A stretch of DNA of 64,000 bases from Poriferisodalis sp026713105 (GTDB lineage: Bacteria > Actinomycetota > Acidimicrobiia > Acidimicrobiales > Poriferisodalaceae), in contig OZ220472.1 of NCBI GenBank assembly GCA_965115995.1, forward strand, positions 930,001 through 994,000, written 5' to 3'. A program made the position numbers and the translations under genes. The notes beneath the pieces were generated by a model. The model was not told the origin of the DNA and did no database searches. It worked only from the letters and a program-made list of their open reading frames with translations. Within the stretch, counting starts at the first letter, position 1; each line of letters begins with the position of its first letter. Shown here piece by piece: positions 16,749-25,963 of the stretch.

Positions 16749-17462
16749 TCAGCCGAGCCGCGTTGCGGTGATGAGCTGGGCAATGCCGCCGCTCAGTGGT
16801 TCGGTGTCCACGTCGCGAAATCCTGCCTCCGCGAGCTGGGCCAGCAGCACCCGCATCTCGGGCAGGTAGGCCACCGACTCGGGCAGGTAGCGGTAGGCGG
16901 TTCGGCTGCTGAGCAGGCTGCCGATGGCCGGCACCACCTTGCCGAAGTACACCTTGTGCCCGCAGCGCAGCAGAGGGTTGGGGGGTTCGGCGACCTCGAG
17001 CAGAGCAACCCGGGCACCCGGCCGAAGCACGCGGGACAGCTCCGCGAAGAATGGCCCGAGGCCGGCGAAGTTCCGCAACGCAAAGCCGCACGTTGCGCCG
17101 TCCAGCGAAGCGTCGCGCACGCCGAGGCTGAGCGCATCCGAGCGGAGCAAGGGGGCATCGGTGGTAGCCGCCGCAAGCATGCCGGCGGAGAAGTCCACGC
17201 CGATAGGACGCAGTCCCGCCGATTCGAGTTCGTTGCACAGGTCGCCGGTGCCGCAGGCCACGTCGATGACTGTCTCGCCCGGCTGCAAGCCGAGCGCGGT
17301 CACGGCTCGGCGACGCCAACGTGTATCGAGGCGAAATGTCAGCATCCGGTTCAGCAGGTCGTAGCGGGGCGCGATCTCGTCGAACATGTCTTCGACGGCT
17401 CGAGCCTTCTCCGTGGGGCTGGGCAACGCAGAACGTGCCGGTCGGCGCAGGCGCCAGGTCAC
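16749..17462 (-). CDS. menG: Demethylmenaquinone methyltransferase MenG (UbiE family)
   Basis: A 237-residue SAM-dependent C-methyltransferase that makes menaquinone from demethylmenaquinone. It shows MFDEIAPRYDLLNRMLTFRLD, VIDVACGTGDL (SAM motif I), GVDFSAGML, GFALRNF and CGHKVYFGKVVPAIG, all standard for UbiE/MenG. The GTG at 17462 overlaps the stop of the upstream membrane-protein gene as GTGA, which fixes this start; the frame is open to 17636 but that stretch lies inside the upstream gene. Confidence 0.9.
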   Translation of the reverse strand: MTWRLRRPARSALPSPTEKARAVEDMFDEIAPRYDLLNRMLTFRLDTRWRRRAVTALGLQPGETVIDVACGTGDLCNELESAGLRPIGVDFSAGMLAAATTDAPLLRSDALSLGVRDASLDGATCGFALRNFAGLGPFFAELSRVLRPGARVALLEVAEPPNPLLRCGHKVYFGKVVPAIGSLLSSRTAYRYLPESVAYLPEMRVLLAQLAEAGFRDVDTEPLSGGIAQLITATRLG

Positions 17463-17905
17463 TGGAACCAGACGCGGCGGTGACTGCGGCTTATCGGATG
17501 GAACAGCAGCACCAGCAACAACGCATCGAACATCAGGCGCAAGATCACGCCCAGCTGGAAGCTCATGCTCGCACCCCACCACAAGGTCGCCAGGATTGCG
17601 TAGATCGCTGCCGCGGTGCACAGCCAGTGGCCCCAACGGCGCTCGTTGGACGTCCCCAAGGCGCCCGCGACGTACGCGCCGCCGAGCAGGACGGTGAGGG
17701 CCAACGGCACGATGCTGTTACCCAGATCGTCTGCAGTGCGGTCGCTGGCAAAGAGCGAGACGATGCCCTCGAAGATGTCGCGTGCGAGCTGCGAATCGAT
17801 GCGAGTCCCGAACAGCAGCAGCAGCGCTGCGGAGAAATAGCACAGCAGCACTGCGCTGAAGAGCGTCTGGGGTTGGCTGCGGTTGAGCCACCGCATCTGA
17901 TTCAC
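17459..17905 (-). CDS. Small four-helix membrane protein of unknown function
   Basis: A 148-residue protein with four clear hydrophobic segments: about 15-32, 64-84, 92-110 and 114-135. The C-terminal end is basic (SRSHRRVWFQ), likely on the cytoplasmic side. No family recognised. It is translationally coupled to menG through a GTGA overlap, which suggests a membrane or quinone-related role, but that is only context. It is divergent from mshD. Confidence 0.72.
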   Translation of the reverse strand: MNQMRWLNRSQPQTLFSAVLLCYFSAALLLLFGTRIDSQLARDIFEGIVSLFASDRTADDLGNSIVPLALTVLLGGAYVAGALGTSNERRWGHWLCTAAAIYAILATLWWGASMSFQLGVILRLMFDALLLVLLFHPISRSHRRVWFQ

Positions 17906-17996
17906 CGGACAAGTGTGGCACCTGCGTCCGCACGCCCCCCGTCGGCGCAGCCTCTGCGGCGGTCACGGCGGCCTGATTGCGGAGCCGGTGCAGCAT

Positions 17997-18002
17997 TAGC
18001 CT
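17997..18002 (+). promoter_or_regulatory. Putative leaderless -10 (TAGCCT) of mshD
   Basis: TAGCCT, 7 nt before the GTG at 18010; supports this start over the in-frame TTG at 17977. Confidence 0.5.
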
Positions 18003-18009
18003 CCTGGCG

Positions 18010-18756
18010 GTGAGTGCCGATCCCGTCATCTCGATCGGTACCGATCAGCACGGTGCCGTCGTGGAGGCCAATGCCGTGCAATGGACGCCGGGCGCGCTGG
18101 TTGAGGCATTGCGCCTGCAGCTCACCGATGCCACTGGACCAATGTCGGTTTGGATCGATCATCCCGATCACGGCGAGCCAGCGAGCGGCGACCTAGTGCC
18201 AACCGAGACCGAACTCGGGCACGGGCTTGCCGAGCTCGGCCTGACCTTCGAGCGCGATCTCTATCGCATGGAGCGGTCCTTGCCGATGGACCAGCCCAGC
18301 GGCATCGAGACGCGCTCGTTCGTGGTGGGGCAAGACGAGCAGGCATGGGTTGACGTCAACAACCGTGCGTTCTCCTGGCACCGCGAGCAGGGCGGATGGA
18401 CTCTTGCCCAAGTTGCCGAGCGCCAGGCCGAGCCGTGGTTCGACGCCGACGGCTTCCGGGTCTACGACATCGACGGCGGCATCGCCGCCTACTGCTGGAC
18501 CAAGGTGCACGCGGATGAGGACCCGCCGGTCGGCGAGGTGTACGTCATCGCGGTGGACCCCCAGTATCACGGTCGGGGTCTCGGCAGGGCCCTCACGCTG
18601 GCCGGCTACGAACACCTCGCTGACGCGGGCCTGACGCGGGCGATGCTCTATGTCGACGCCGACAACACGCCCGCCGTCACGCTGTACCTCGATCTCGGCC
18701 TGGAGGTGGCCGTCGTGCGCCGGCTGTTCACAGGCACCGGCCCGCTGAGCTCGTAG
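18010..18756 (+). CDS. mshD: Mycothiol synthase MshD (GNAT acetyltransferase)
   Basis: A 248-residue GNAT protein catalysing the last step of mycothiol synthesis, acetylation of Cys-GlcN-Ins. The active C-terminal GNAT domain shows FVVGQDEQAWVDVNNRAFSWHREQGGWT, GEVYVIAVDPQYHGRGLGRALTLAGYEHL (acetyl-CoA loop) and MLYVDADNTPAVTLYLDLGLEV, all typical of MshD. The N-terminal GNAT-like domain is short, so the protein is some 50 residues below the usual ~300. Mycothiol is restricted to Actinomycetota, which supports the taxonomic placement. rlmN follows 14 bases downstream. Confidence 0.87.
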   Translation: MSADPVISIGTDQHGAVVEANAVQWTPGALVEALRLQLTDATGPMSVWIDHPDHGEPASGDLVPTETELGHGLAELGLTFERDLYRMERSLPMDQPSGIETRSFVVGQDEQAWVDVNNRAFSWHREQGGWTLAQVAERQAEPWFDADGFRVYDIDGGIAAYCWTKVHADEDPPVGEVYVIAVDPQYHGRGLGRALTLAGYEHLADAGLTRAMLYVDADNTPAVTLYLDLGLEVAVVRRLFTGTGPLSS

Positions 18757-18770
18757 GGAATCGGGCGGAC

Positions 18771-19859
18771 GTGGCAGACATTGGCGCTGACCCGTCGCTC
18801 GGTGACCTCAGCCGTGCAGAGCTGGGAGAGCTGTTAGAGGGCGAGCCCGCGTACAGGCTGGACCAGGTGTGGGAGGGCTTGTACCGCCAACGCCGACCGC
18901 TGGCCGAGATCACCAATGTCCCCAAGAGCCTGCGCCGCGCCATCAGCGAACTGCTGCCGCCGGCTTTGACACTGGTCCGCACGCAGTCGGCCGATCGGGG
19001 CACCACCACGAAGCACCTGTGGTCCTTGCGTGACGGTCACCTGGTCGAGTCGGTGCTGATGCGCTACCGAGATCGCACGACGTTGTGCATCAGCAGCCAG
19101 GCGGGCTGCGCCATGGCGTGCAGTTTCTGTGCGACTGGTCAGGTGGGTTTCGACCGGAACCTGAGTGTCGGAGAGATCGTCGAGCAGGTTCTGGGCACGC
19201 TGCAGGAAGCACCTTCCGGCCTGACCGCAGCCGCCCGCGGCGGAGCCGTCAACATCGTCTTCATGGGCATGGGCGAACCGCTCGCCAACTACGAATCTGT
19301 GTGGGCGGCGGTGGAACGCTTCCACGCAGACATGGGCATCGGCGCGCGGCACATCACGGTGTCGACCGTCGGTGTGATTCCCGGCATTGAGCGCATGGCG
19401 AAGGCCCGGCTGCCGGTCAATCTGGCGGTCTCACTCCATGCTGCCAACGACCGGTTGCGGAACCGCATTGCTCCGATCAATCGCACGTACCCGCTGCGAG
19501 ATCTGGCGCGCGCACTTGCGGACTATCGCCGCGCCAAGAGGCGGCGCATCAGCCTTGAGTGGGCAATGATCGGCGGCGTCAACGACACCGACCGAGACGC
19601 TGCGGAATTGGCCGCTTACACCCGGCCGCTGGCGGCTCACGTCAACCTCATCCCCCTGAATCCCACCCCGGGATACAGCCACGAACCGTCGCCGGCTGAG
19701 CGGATCGAGCATTTCGCCGCGGAGCTCTCGTCCCTCGGGGTGAATGCCACCGTGCGTCGGAACCGGGGAACGTCGATTGACGCCGCCTGCGGTCAATTGC
19801 GTGCCGACAAGCTTGTTTCGATTCGCAAGGGCAGCGCACGCGCTCGGGCGGAGCGCTAG
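18771..19859 (+). CDS. rlmN: 23S rRNA (adenine2503-C2)-methyltransferase RlmN
   Basis: A 362-residue radical-SAM enzyme that methylates A2503 of 23S rRNA (and A37 of some tRNAs). The iron-sulfur motif CAMACSFC follows ISSQAG. GAVNIVFMGMGEPLANY, HITVSTVGVIPGI and the C-terminal RRNRGTSIDAACGQL, with the second catalytic Cys, are diagnostic. GTG start. It forms a tight group with mshD and nth. Confidence 0.95.
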   Translation: MADIGADPSLGDLSRAELGELLEGEPAYRLDQVWEGLYRQRRPLAEITNVPKSLRRAISELLPPALTLVRTQSADRGTTTKHLWSLRDGHLVESVLMRYRDRTTLCISSQAGCAMACSFCATGQVGFDRNLSVGEIVEQVLGTLQEAPSGLTAAARGGAVNIVFMGMGEPLANYESVWAAVERFHADMGIGARHITVSTVGVIPGIERMAKARLPVNLAVSLHAANDRLRNRIAPINRTYPLRDLARALADYRRAKRRRISLEWAMIGGVNDTDRDAAELAAYTRPLAAHVNLIPLNPTPGYSHEPSPAERIEHFAAELSSLGVNATVRRNRGTSIDAACGQLRADKLVSIRKGSARARAER

Positions 19860-19868
19860 ACACTCGCC

Positions 19869-20510
19869 ATGGCCAGGCCCCGATCGCCGAAGGGACGCGC
19901 CCAGCGGACGCATGAACGGCTCAAGGACGAGTACGAGGCCGTCTGCGAGCTGGAGCACCGCAACCCGTTCGAGTTGCTGGTCGCAACGATCCTGTCCGCG
20001 CAGTGCACCGATGCCCGCGTCAATGCCACTGTTCCCGGCGTGTTCGCGAAGTATCCCGACGCCGAAGCACTCGCATCGGCCGATCTCGCCGATCTCGAGG
20101 AACTGGTGCATCCCACCGGCTTCTTTCGGAGCAAGGCCCGCAACCTGCAGGGCATGGCACGCCATTTGCTGGCCGATCACGGCGGCGAGGTGCCAACGAA
20201 CCTGAAGGACCTGGTGAAGTTGCCCGGTGTCGGCCGCAAGACGGCCAACGTCATCCGGTCGGTGGCATTCGACCTGCCCGGACTGCCTGTCGACACTCAC
20301 GTCGGCCGTCTGGTGCGGCGTCTCGGCATCACCGACGAGGAAGACCCGGTCAAGGTGGAGTTGGCGCTGAATCCGATGATCCCGCAGTACGAGCGGGGTG
20401 ACTTCAGCCTGCGGCTGATCCTGCACGGGCGCCGGGTCTGCTCGTCTCGCAAGCCGGCGTGCGACGACTGCGTGCTCAATGATTTCTGCCCGAGTGCCTT
20501 CGCGGCCTGA
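19869..20510 (+). CDS. nth: Endonuclease III (base-excision DNA glycosylase/AP lyase)
   Basis: A 213-residue DNA glycosylase for oxidised pyrimidines. The helix-hairpin-helix LVKLPGVGRKTANVI contains the catalytic Lys, and PVDTHVGRL the catalytic Asp. The 4Fe-4S cluster site is C-x6-C-x2-C-x5-C near the C-terminus (CSSRKPACDDCVLNDFC). Normal length. It starts 9 bases after rlmN. Confidence 0.96.
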   Translation: MARPRSPKGRAQRTHERLKDEYEAVCELEHRNPFELLVATILSAQCTDARVNATVPGVFAKYPDAEALASADLADLEELVHPTGFFRSKARNLQGMARHLLADHGGEVPTNLKDLVKLPGVGRKTANVIRSVAFDLPGLPVDTHVGRLVRRLGITDEEDPVKVELALNPMIPQYERGDFSLRLILHGRRVCSSRKPACDDCVLNDFCPSAFAA

Positions 20511-20564
20511 TTTCGCGCCGACCTCGGCCGCATCGACACGGTGAGATCCAGGAGAATTGACCGA

Positions 20565-21482
20565 ATGACGGAGTCCCCGAACGCTGCCGACACCACCGTG
20601 CGGCGGTCGTCGCATTTCGTGCCCGGCGCCAATGAGCGAATGCTCGGCAAGTCGCTTGCCACCGATGCCGACAGTCTTGTGCTCGACCTCGAGGACGCCG
20701 TCACGCCCGACAACAAAGACAGTGCCCGAGCAACCGTTGCGGGCTGGCTCGCCGACGTCGACTTCGGTGCGAAGGAACGTGTCGTGCGGATCAACCCGCT
20801 CGACAGTCCATGGTGCGTTGACGACATCGCGGAGACGATGGTGTCTGCGCCCGACGCCTACTTGGTACCCAAGGTGAACAATGCGGCAGAGGTGAGCCAG
20901 ATCGACGGCATGATCGCTCGCTGGGAACTCGAGCACGGTCACCCGCCCGGCGGCGTGGTGCTGTTGGTGCTGGGAACCGAGACGCCGCAGGGGTTGTTGA
21001 ACATCGGCGAACTCGCACAACACGATCGGGTGGATGCGCTGAGCTGGGGCGCCGAGGATCTCTCCGCGGCTATGGGCTCCAAGGCCAATCGGGATGCCAC
21101 AGGCGCCTTCCTGCCGGTGTTCGAGTACGCCCGGGTGATGTGCCTGGTGGGAGCCACGGCATGGGGCAAGCAGCCGCTCGACACGGTGTTCGTGGACTTC
21201 CGCGATGACGAGGGATTGGCCGCCGAGTGCGCGACCTCTGCGGCCATGGGCTTCACCGGCAAGATCACCATCCATCCCGCCCAGATCGACATCGTCAACG
21301 CTGCGTTCACGCCCAGCGACGCCGAGTTGGCCGATGCTCAAGAGCTGCTCGAAGCATTCGCCGAGGCAGAGGCCGCCGGGTTGATGGCATTCGCCCACAG
21401 GGGTCAGATGGTGGACGTGCCGCACCTCACCCGAGCCCGCAAGATCGTCGCCACCGCCGACGCCATCGCTGCACGTTCCTGA
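20565..21482 (+). CDS. CitE/HpcH-family CoA ester lyase
   Basis: A 305-residue TIM-barrel lyase of the HpcH/HpaI aldolase/citrate lyase beta family. RRSSHFVPGANERML, SLVLDLEDAVTPDNKDSAR (metal-binding Glu/Asp), VRINPLDSPW, YLVPKVNNAAEV and GFTGKITIHPAQI are family signatures. These enzymes cleave malyl-, citramalyl- or methylmalyl-CoA type substrates in the cytoplasm; the exact one is not resolved. The ATG at 20565 follows AGGAG at 20549-20553 with a longish spacer. Confidence 0.87.
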   Translation: MTESPNAADTTVRRSSHFVPGANERMLGKSLATDADSLVLDLEDAVTPDNKDSARATVAGWLADVDFGAKERVVRINPLDSPWCVDDIAETMVSAPDAYLVPKVNNAAEVSQIDGMIARWELEHGHPPGGVVLLVLGTETPQGLLNIGELAQHDRVDALSWGAEDLSAAMGSKANRDATGAFLPVFEYARVMCLVGATAWGKQPLDTVFVDFRDDEGLAAECATSAAMGFTGKITIHPAQIDIVNAAFTPSDAELADAQELLEAFAEAEAAGLMAFAHRGQMVDVPHLTRARKIVATADAIAARS

Positions 21483-21500
21483 TTGCGTCGGAGGCGCTGC

Positions 21501-21515
21501 CAGCAGCGGCTGCTG
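21501..21515. terminator. Possible hairpin between convergent CitE-like gene and small ORF
   Basis: CAGCAG-CGG-CTGCTG, a 6-bp stem with a 3-nt loop in the 42-bp gap between two 3' ends. GC-rich but short and without a T-tract, so weak. Confidence 0.3.
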
Positions 21516-21524
21516 ACCGGGTGC

Positions 21525-21722
21525 TCAGCGCAGTGAGTCGGTGGCCTGAGCCAAGCGGCGGCGAGCCATCCGCAGCGAGCGCTCCACCTCGAAGAGCTCG
21601 ACGCCGACATCCTCATGGGGCGTGCCCATCAGCTCATCGGCGGCCTGCGAAACGCGGGTTCCCAGTTCGCCAACGGCGGTCTCGATCGACGACAGCTCCG
21701 CAGCACTGATCACCAGCGGCAC
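21525..21722 (-). CDS. Small predicted coiled-coil protein
   Basis: A 65-residue acidic/helical protein starting at GTG: MPLVISAAELSSIETAVG and then VELFEVERSLRMARRRLAQATDSL, with heptad-like spacing of Leu/Val. No family recognised. It lies immediately downstream (28 bases) of the CWB2 protein gene on the opposite side of that gene's end, same strand. The coding assignment rests on codon pattern and on filling an otherwise empty interval, so it is moderate. Confidence 0.5.
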   Translation of the reverse strand: MPLVISAAELSSIETAVGELGTRVSQAADELMGTPHEDVGVELFEVERSLRMARRRLAQATDSLR

Positions 21723-21749
21723 ATTAGCGACACAGTGAACGAGGAGGTC

Positions 21750-23861
21750 TCACGCCGGTGGGATTCGCACAACGACGAGCGGCCGCCGCGGAGTGACTTT
21801 GCCGTCGTGAAGGGAATAGGCGATGAAACGGCCGTCTGGCGACCATTGCGGGGCGAATATCTCGGGAACGTTGAAGACATTGGTCCCCGAGTAGCTCACC
21901 GCAGTGATCACATCTGAGTTCTCGAGATTGAGCACCTTGATGTAGCTCTCATAGGTGTAGCTCCCATCTTGACCGTCTTCGTGGACGACTCTGCTGACCA
22001 GTGCAATTCGGCATCCGTCGGGTGACCATGCGTATCCCGAGAATCCGATGTCGCTCAGCGTGACAGGCCAGACGGGTCTCCAGTCTGAACCGTCATCTCG
22101 CACAGTTGCGACACCCCCGCCGCTCCCTATGGAGATGCGTTCGCCGTCGTGGGTCCAGTAATGGTTCCGCCCGAAAAACGCCTCGGTATCCAGATTGGTT
22201 TCGTTGGTCCCATCGGCATCGATGATTGCGAGGTGTCGTTTGGCGAAAAACTCCTCGGGCTCTTCCCAGAGATCGATACGGCGGAACAGGATCCGGCGGC
22301 CATCCGGCGACCATCGCGGGGCATAGTCCTGCGAGATCGAATCGGTCAGTTGAACTTCACCGGTTCCGTCAGTGTTGATGACATGCAGATGGGCGACCAC
22401 TTCGCGGTACAGCTCCTGGCCGGTGAAGCGGGCGAACGCGATGCGCATGCCATCGGGCGACCACGCGGGGAATGTGCCACGGGTCAGCTTGACCCGATTG
22501 CTGCCGTCGACATCTGCGATCCAGATCTCCCGGTTGCTCTCGTAGGCGAAGCGGCGGCAATCCGGCGACCAGACAGGAAGGATCACATCGACATCGTCAA
22601 TGATCGCCCGGGGTTCGCTTCCGACCTCGAGGTCGCATTGGACGCCGACCGCGGCGTCGCCCGTGAGATAGTCGTCGATGGCGGTGTCTGAGACGGCTGC
22701 GTCGCCCCCGAAGACGTGCACGTCGAGTTTGTCGCCCGTGAACGATCCGATGTCGGTGCGTGCCTGATGGAGGTAGCGAGCGGTCGGGACAGGGACACTG
22801 TCGGGGTCGGCGAGCAGCAACGGGGTGCACAGTCGCGCCAGCAGCGGCGCAGCGCTGAATGCGTCGAACGGAACCTGACCGCGCGCCAGGCCGGCACGAC
22901 GCTCGGTGAAGCAGGTGAGGCCGTAGCGGCGCACGACGAGTTCCGCCGCGGCGACGGCCGTGTCATAGCGCGTCGTGCCAGCCAGGCGCGTGACCTCGAT
23001 GCCGAGATCGGTGATCGATTGCTCGATGATCTCGGGCATCGCGCTGGTGCCGCCCATCAGGATGACGTGCTCAACATCGGTTTCAGTCAGATAGCGGGCA
23101 ACGTCCCGACGAAAGATGCTGGGTTTGGTCAGCAGGATCGGATGGCGGCCCCGCGCCGCGAAGGGGCCGGCGACGAGAGCATCAGCGAACACTCTGCCGC
23201 TGGCCACGATCGCGGTCCGGCCGTGCCCGTTCATGTCGCCGGGTGTGCCGAGCCGTCGCGCCGCCGCAACCGAGGTCGCGTACTGGTCCGGACGGGTGAC
23301 GCGCTCGACGGAGATGCCGAGCGCTTCGAGTTCGGTCACCACCGAGGGGCCGACGCCGTCGGTGTCGCTGTCCGCGCCCACGATCAAGGCGTCGGATACA
23401 CCGGTGCGCCGCAGGAACGCTGCGGCATCGGAGCGCAGCTCGCTCGAAGGCGTGGTGAGCACCGGTGCCTCGAGCGCCCCTGCCAGCGGAGCGGCAACCA
23501 CCGCATCGGTCCACTGCTGTCCAGAGACAAGAACGACCTGCTCCAGGCGACCGCCGGCGCCATCGGCGAACGCCTCAGCGATACGCAGCGACGTTGCGTA
23601 ACGATCAGCGCCCCCATATCGCGTCACCTCGATCTCGGAGAGGTTGGACACCGCACTCGCCGGCGCGGCTGGCAGCATCAAGGTGACCGCCGTAACCAGC
23701 ACGGCGACCACGGCCGAGCTCGCAGCCCTTGCGGCCCGCCGGAGCGTGTGTCGGCAGCGTCCCGGGACCGGGGGCCGCTCGGGGAGGCAGCAAGAATCGC
23801 TACGCACGCTCGTGCCCACCGCGGCGCTCACCGATTCAGAGCGTCGGCGCAGGTGCGACAT
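21750..23861 (-). CDS. Secreted CWB2 cell-wall-binding / PD40 beta-propeller protein (copy 2)
   Basis: A 703-residue exported protein. A long basic leader and hydrophobic stretch end in LPAAPASA, a signal peptidase I site near residue 69. Three CWB2-type repeats follow (RYGGADRYATSLRIAEAF, RPDQYATSVAAARRLG, LAGTTRYDTAVAAAEL; about 75-400), which anchor proteins to cell-wall polymers. The C-terminal half has six PD40/TolB propeller blades, each with WSPDG or a variant (WSPDC, WTHDG). The start overlaps the end of the paralogous upstream gene by 26 bases; a GTG at 23768 is an alternative start. Ligand unknown. Confidence 0.85.
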   Translation of the reverse strand: MSHLRRRSESVSAAVGTSVRSDSCCLPERPPVPGRCRHTLRRAARAASSAVVAVLVTAVTLMLPAAPASAVSNLSEIEVTRYGGADRYATSLRIAEAFADGAGGRLEQVVLVSGQQWTDAVVAAPLAGALEAPVLTTPSSELRSDAAAFLRRTGVSDALIVGADSDTDGVGPSVVTELEALGISVERVTRPDQYATSVAAARRLGTPGDMNGHGRTAIVASGRVFADALVAGPFAARGRHPILLTKPSIFRRDVARYLTETDVEHVILMGGTSAMPEIIEQSITDLGIEVTRLAGTTRYDTAVAAAELVVRRYGLTCFTERRAGLARGQVPFDAFSAAPLLARLCTPLLLADPDSVPVPTARYLHQARTDIGSFTGDKLDVHVFGGDAAVSDTAIDDYLTGDAAVGVQCDLEVGSEPRAIIDDVDVILPVWSPDCRRFAYESNREIWIADVDGSNRVKLTRGTFPAWSPDGMRIAFARFTGQELYREVVAHLHVINTDGTGEVQLTDSISQDYAPRWSPDGRRILFRRIDLWEEPEEFFAKRHLAIIDADGTNETNLDTEAFFGRNHYWTHDGERISIGSGGGVATVRDDGSDWRPVWPVTLSDIGFSGYAWSPDGCRIALVSRVVHEDGQDGSYTYESYIKVLNLENSDVITAVSYSGTNVFNVPEIFAPQWSPDGRFIAYSLHDGKVTPRRPLVVVRIPPA

Positions 23862-25863
23862 ATGTCCTCGCAGCGTCGCCCATATGGGTGTTGCGCTCGT
23901 ACATGATGCTGCGGCCGTCGGGCGCCCATTGAGGCCTGCGGATGATGGTGAACGTGCCTCGTGATGTGTTGCTCACGGGGTGGCTCACGTACCTGACCAC
24001 TTCAAAGGTTCTCCCGCTGTCGAGCGAGGTGACGAACAGGGTCCGGTCGTGCCGGACGCCGTCGCTGTAGGTGTCGTCTTGCACAAAGGCAAATGTCGTA
24101 TACGCGATCGCCTTGCCGTCAGGTGACCACGAATGGCCATTCGGCGAGTATTCCCTGGTAATTCTGCGGACGTTTCGCCCCTCCGTGTCCATGAGCCAAA
24201 GATCCTGACCCCCGTCGTAAGCGATCCATCTTCCATCTGGCGACCATGCGGGATAACCATCGGACAACCCGCCCTCGGTGAGCGTCTTCAGCTTGCTTCC
24301 ATCAGCGTCCATCACTGCGATGAAGACATCGTCGTATCGCTCATAGATGCCCTCTCGGTTGTTCAGGTCTTGACGCGCAAAGACGATTCGCTTTCCGTCG
24401 GGCGACCAGCTCGGGGATCTGTCGCCGAATTCGCCGGACGTGAGCTGCACGAGGTTCGATCCATCGGCGTCGACGACGAAGATGTGACTGACCGGGTCTC
24501 CCTTCACCCACTGGCCCGAGCCCCGGTCGAAGGCAATCTTGCTGCCGTCAGGAGACCAAGCGGGCGAACCTGCACCGTGATCGAACACCATCACGCGATC
24601 GGAACCGTCGACGCTGGCGATGTAGAAGGCCCCGATGTATCGCTCGGTCCAGCCCGTGTAGGCAATCTTGGTGCAATCCGGTGACCACGCGGCGTGGTGC
24701 GAGAACACATCCGCGAGCACTTGGATGGGCTCATTTCCGAGGCCCGGAACGCACGGACCTTGTGGTCGGAGCCTGCCGCCCTCGGTGCCCAACGGATCAT
24801 CGAGGTAATTTTCGATGGCCTTCCGGGAAACGGCTTCATTGCCGCCGAACACGTGCAGGTCGGCATCGCGAGGCGTCCGCGCTCGGACCTCGAGAGCATC
24901 GTTGAGGAACTCGGCCGTCGAACGGGGAACGGCGCCTGGGTCGGCCAGCAGCAGCGGGGCACACAGGCGGGCCAGGAGCGGGCCGGCGCTGAATGAGTCG
25001 AATGGCACACGCGCACGAGCCAGTCCGATCCGGCGAGCGGAGAAACACCCGCCGCTGTAGCGGCCGGAAATGAACTCGGCGGCCTTGACGGCGGTGTCGA
25101 AACGAGTCGCACCCGCGAGGCGGGTCACCTCGATGCCGAGCTCAGTGATCGCGTCCTCAATCACTTGGTGCAGGGCTGCCTTGCCGCCCATCAGAACAAC
25201 ATGCTCGACTCCTCGCTCGGTCAAGTAGCGGGCCACATCGAGGCGGAAGATCTCCGGTTTGGTCAACAGGATGGGGTGTCCACCCCGCGCAGCGAAGGTG
25301 CCGGCGACAAGGGCGTCGGCGAAGACCCTGCCGTTGGCGACGACAGCGGTCCGGCCCAGACGTCCCATCTCGCCGGGCGTGCCGAGTCTGCGGGCGACAG
25401 CGACGGAGTTCGCGTACTGGTCGGGGCGGGTCACCCGCTCGGTGGCGACGCCGAGCGCTTCGAGTTCGGCCACCACCGCGGGCCCGACGCCGTCGGTGTC
25501 GCTGTCAGCGCCGATGAGCACAGCCAGCGAGACGCCGGTGCGCTGCAAGAACCGCGCGGCATCCGCTCGTAGCTGGCCGGGCGGCGTTGCCAGCACTGGG
25601 GCATCCAGCGACCCCGCCAGCGGGGCGGCGACGACTGCGTCGGTCCAGCTGTTTCCCGAGACCATGACGACGGTGTCCAGCCTTCCCCCAGCATCGGTTG
25701 CCACTGCCTCGGCGATCAGCAGCGATGTCGCGTAACGATCGGCACCCCCGTAGCGCGTCACGTCGACGTCATCGAGCCCTGCTGCGGTCGCCGCGGAAAG
25801 CGGCACGATGAGGCTGCCGGCGCCGACTAACAGCACCACGAGAGCACGCAGATTCCGTTGCAT
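23836..25863 (-). CDS. Secreted CWB2 cell-wall-binding / PD40 beta-propeller protein (copy 1)
   Basis: A 675-residue paralogue of the next gene with the same architecture: signal peptide (MQRNLRALVVLLVGAGSLI, cleavage near ATAAG), three CWB2 repeats (DRYATSLLIAEAVA, RPDQYANSVAVARRLG, LAGATRFDTAVKAAEF), and six PD40 blades (WSPDCTKIAYTG through WAPDGRSIMYERN). The ATG at 25863 is chosen because it starts directly at the signal peptide and has a leaderless -10; the frame extends to 25926. The two genes overlap and form a tandem duplicated operon facing away from hisD. Confidence 0.87.
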   Translation of the reverse strand: MQRNLRALVVLLVGAGSLIVPLSAATAAGLDDVDVTRYGGADRYATSLLIAEAVATDAGGRLDTVVMVSGNSWTDAVVAAPLAGSLDAPVLATPPGQLRADAARFLQRTGVSLAVLIGADSDTDGVGPAVVAELEALGVATERVTRPDQYANSVAVARRLGTPGEMGRLGRTAVVANGRVFADALVAGTFAARGGHPILLTKPEIFRLDVARYLTERGVEHVVLMGGKAALHQVIEDAITELGIEVTRLAGATRFDTAVKAAEFISGRYSGGCFSARRIGLARARVPFDSFSAGPLLARLCAPLLLADPGAVPRSTAEFLNDALEVRARTPRDADLHVFGGNEAVSRKAIENYLDDPLGTEGGRLRPQGPCVPGLGNEPIQVLADVFSHHAAWSPDCTKIAYTGWTERYIGAFYIASVDGSDRVMVFDHGAGSPAWSPDGSKIAFDRGSGQWVKGDPVSHIFVVDADGSNLVQLTSGEFGDRSPSWSPDGKRIVFARQDLNNREGIYERYDDVFIAVMDADGSKLKTLTEGGLSDGYPAWSPDGRWIAYDGGQDLWLMDTEGRNVRRITREYSPNGHSWSPDGKAIAYTTFAFVQDDTYSDGVRHDRTLFVTSLDSGRTFEVVRYVSHPVSNTSRGTFTIIRRPQWAPDGRSIMYERNTHMGDAARTYVAPAPTL

Positions 25864-25869
25864 GGTCGA

Positions 25870-25875
25870 ACCGTA
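25870..25875 (-). promoter_or_regulatory. Putative leaderless -10 (TACGGT) of CWB2/PD40 copy 1
   Basis: On the minus strand TACGGT precedes the ATG at 25863 with a 6-nt spacer. Confidence 0.45.
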
Positions 25876-25950
25876 GGCCCGCGGCAGCGTCACTGCGGAA
25901 TCGGAACACAGGCGACTCAAATTCACAGTAGTGGCGAACGGGGCCGCAGG

Positions 25951-25956
25951 TACCCT
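25951..25956 (+). promoter_or_regulatory. Putative leaderless -10 (TACCCT) of the his operon
   Basis: TACCCT with a 7-nt spacer to GTG 25964; the promoter of hisDCBHAF if the operon is read from here. Confidence 0.5.
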
Positions 25957-25963
25957 CGGCGCG

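Noticed and set aside
19431..21425. Long minus-strand frame opposite rlmN, nth and the CitE-like gene
   Set aside because: Three well-supported genes fill the plus strand; the antisense frame shows only composition-driven openness.
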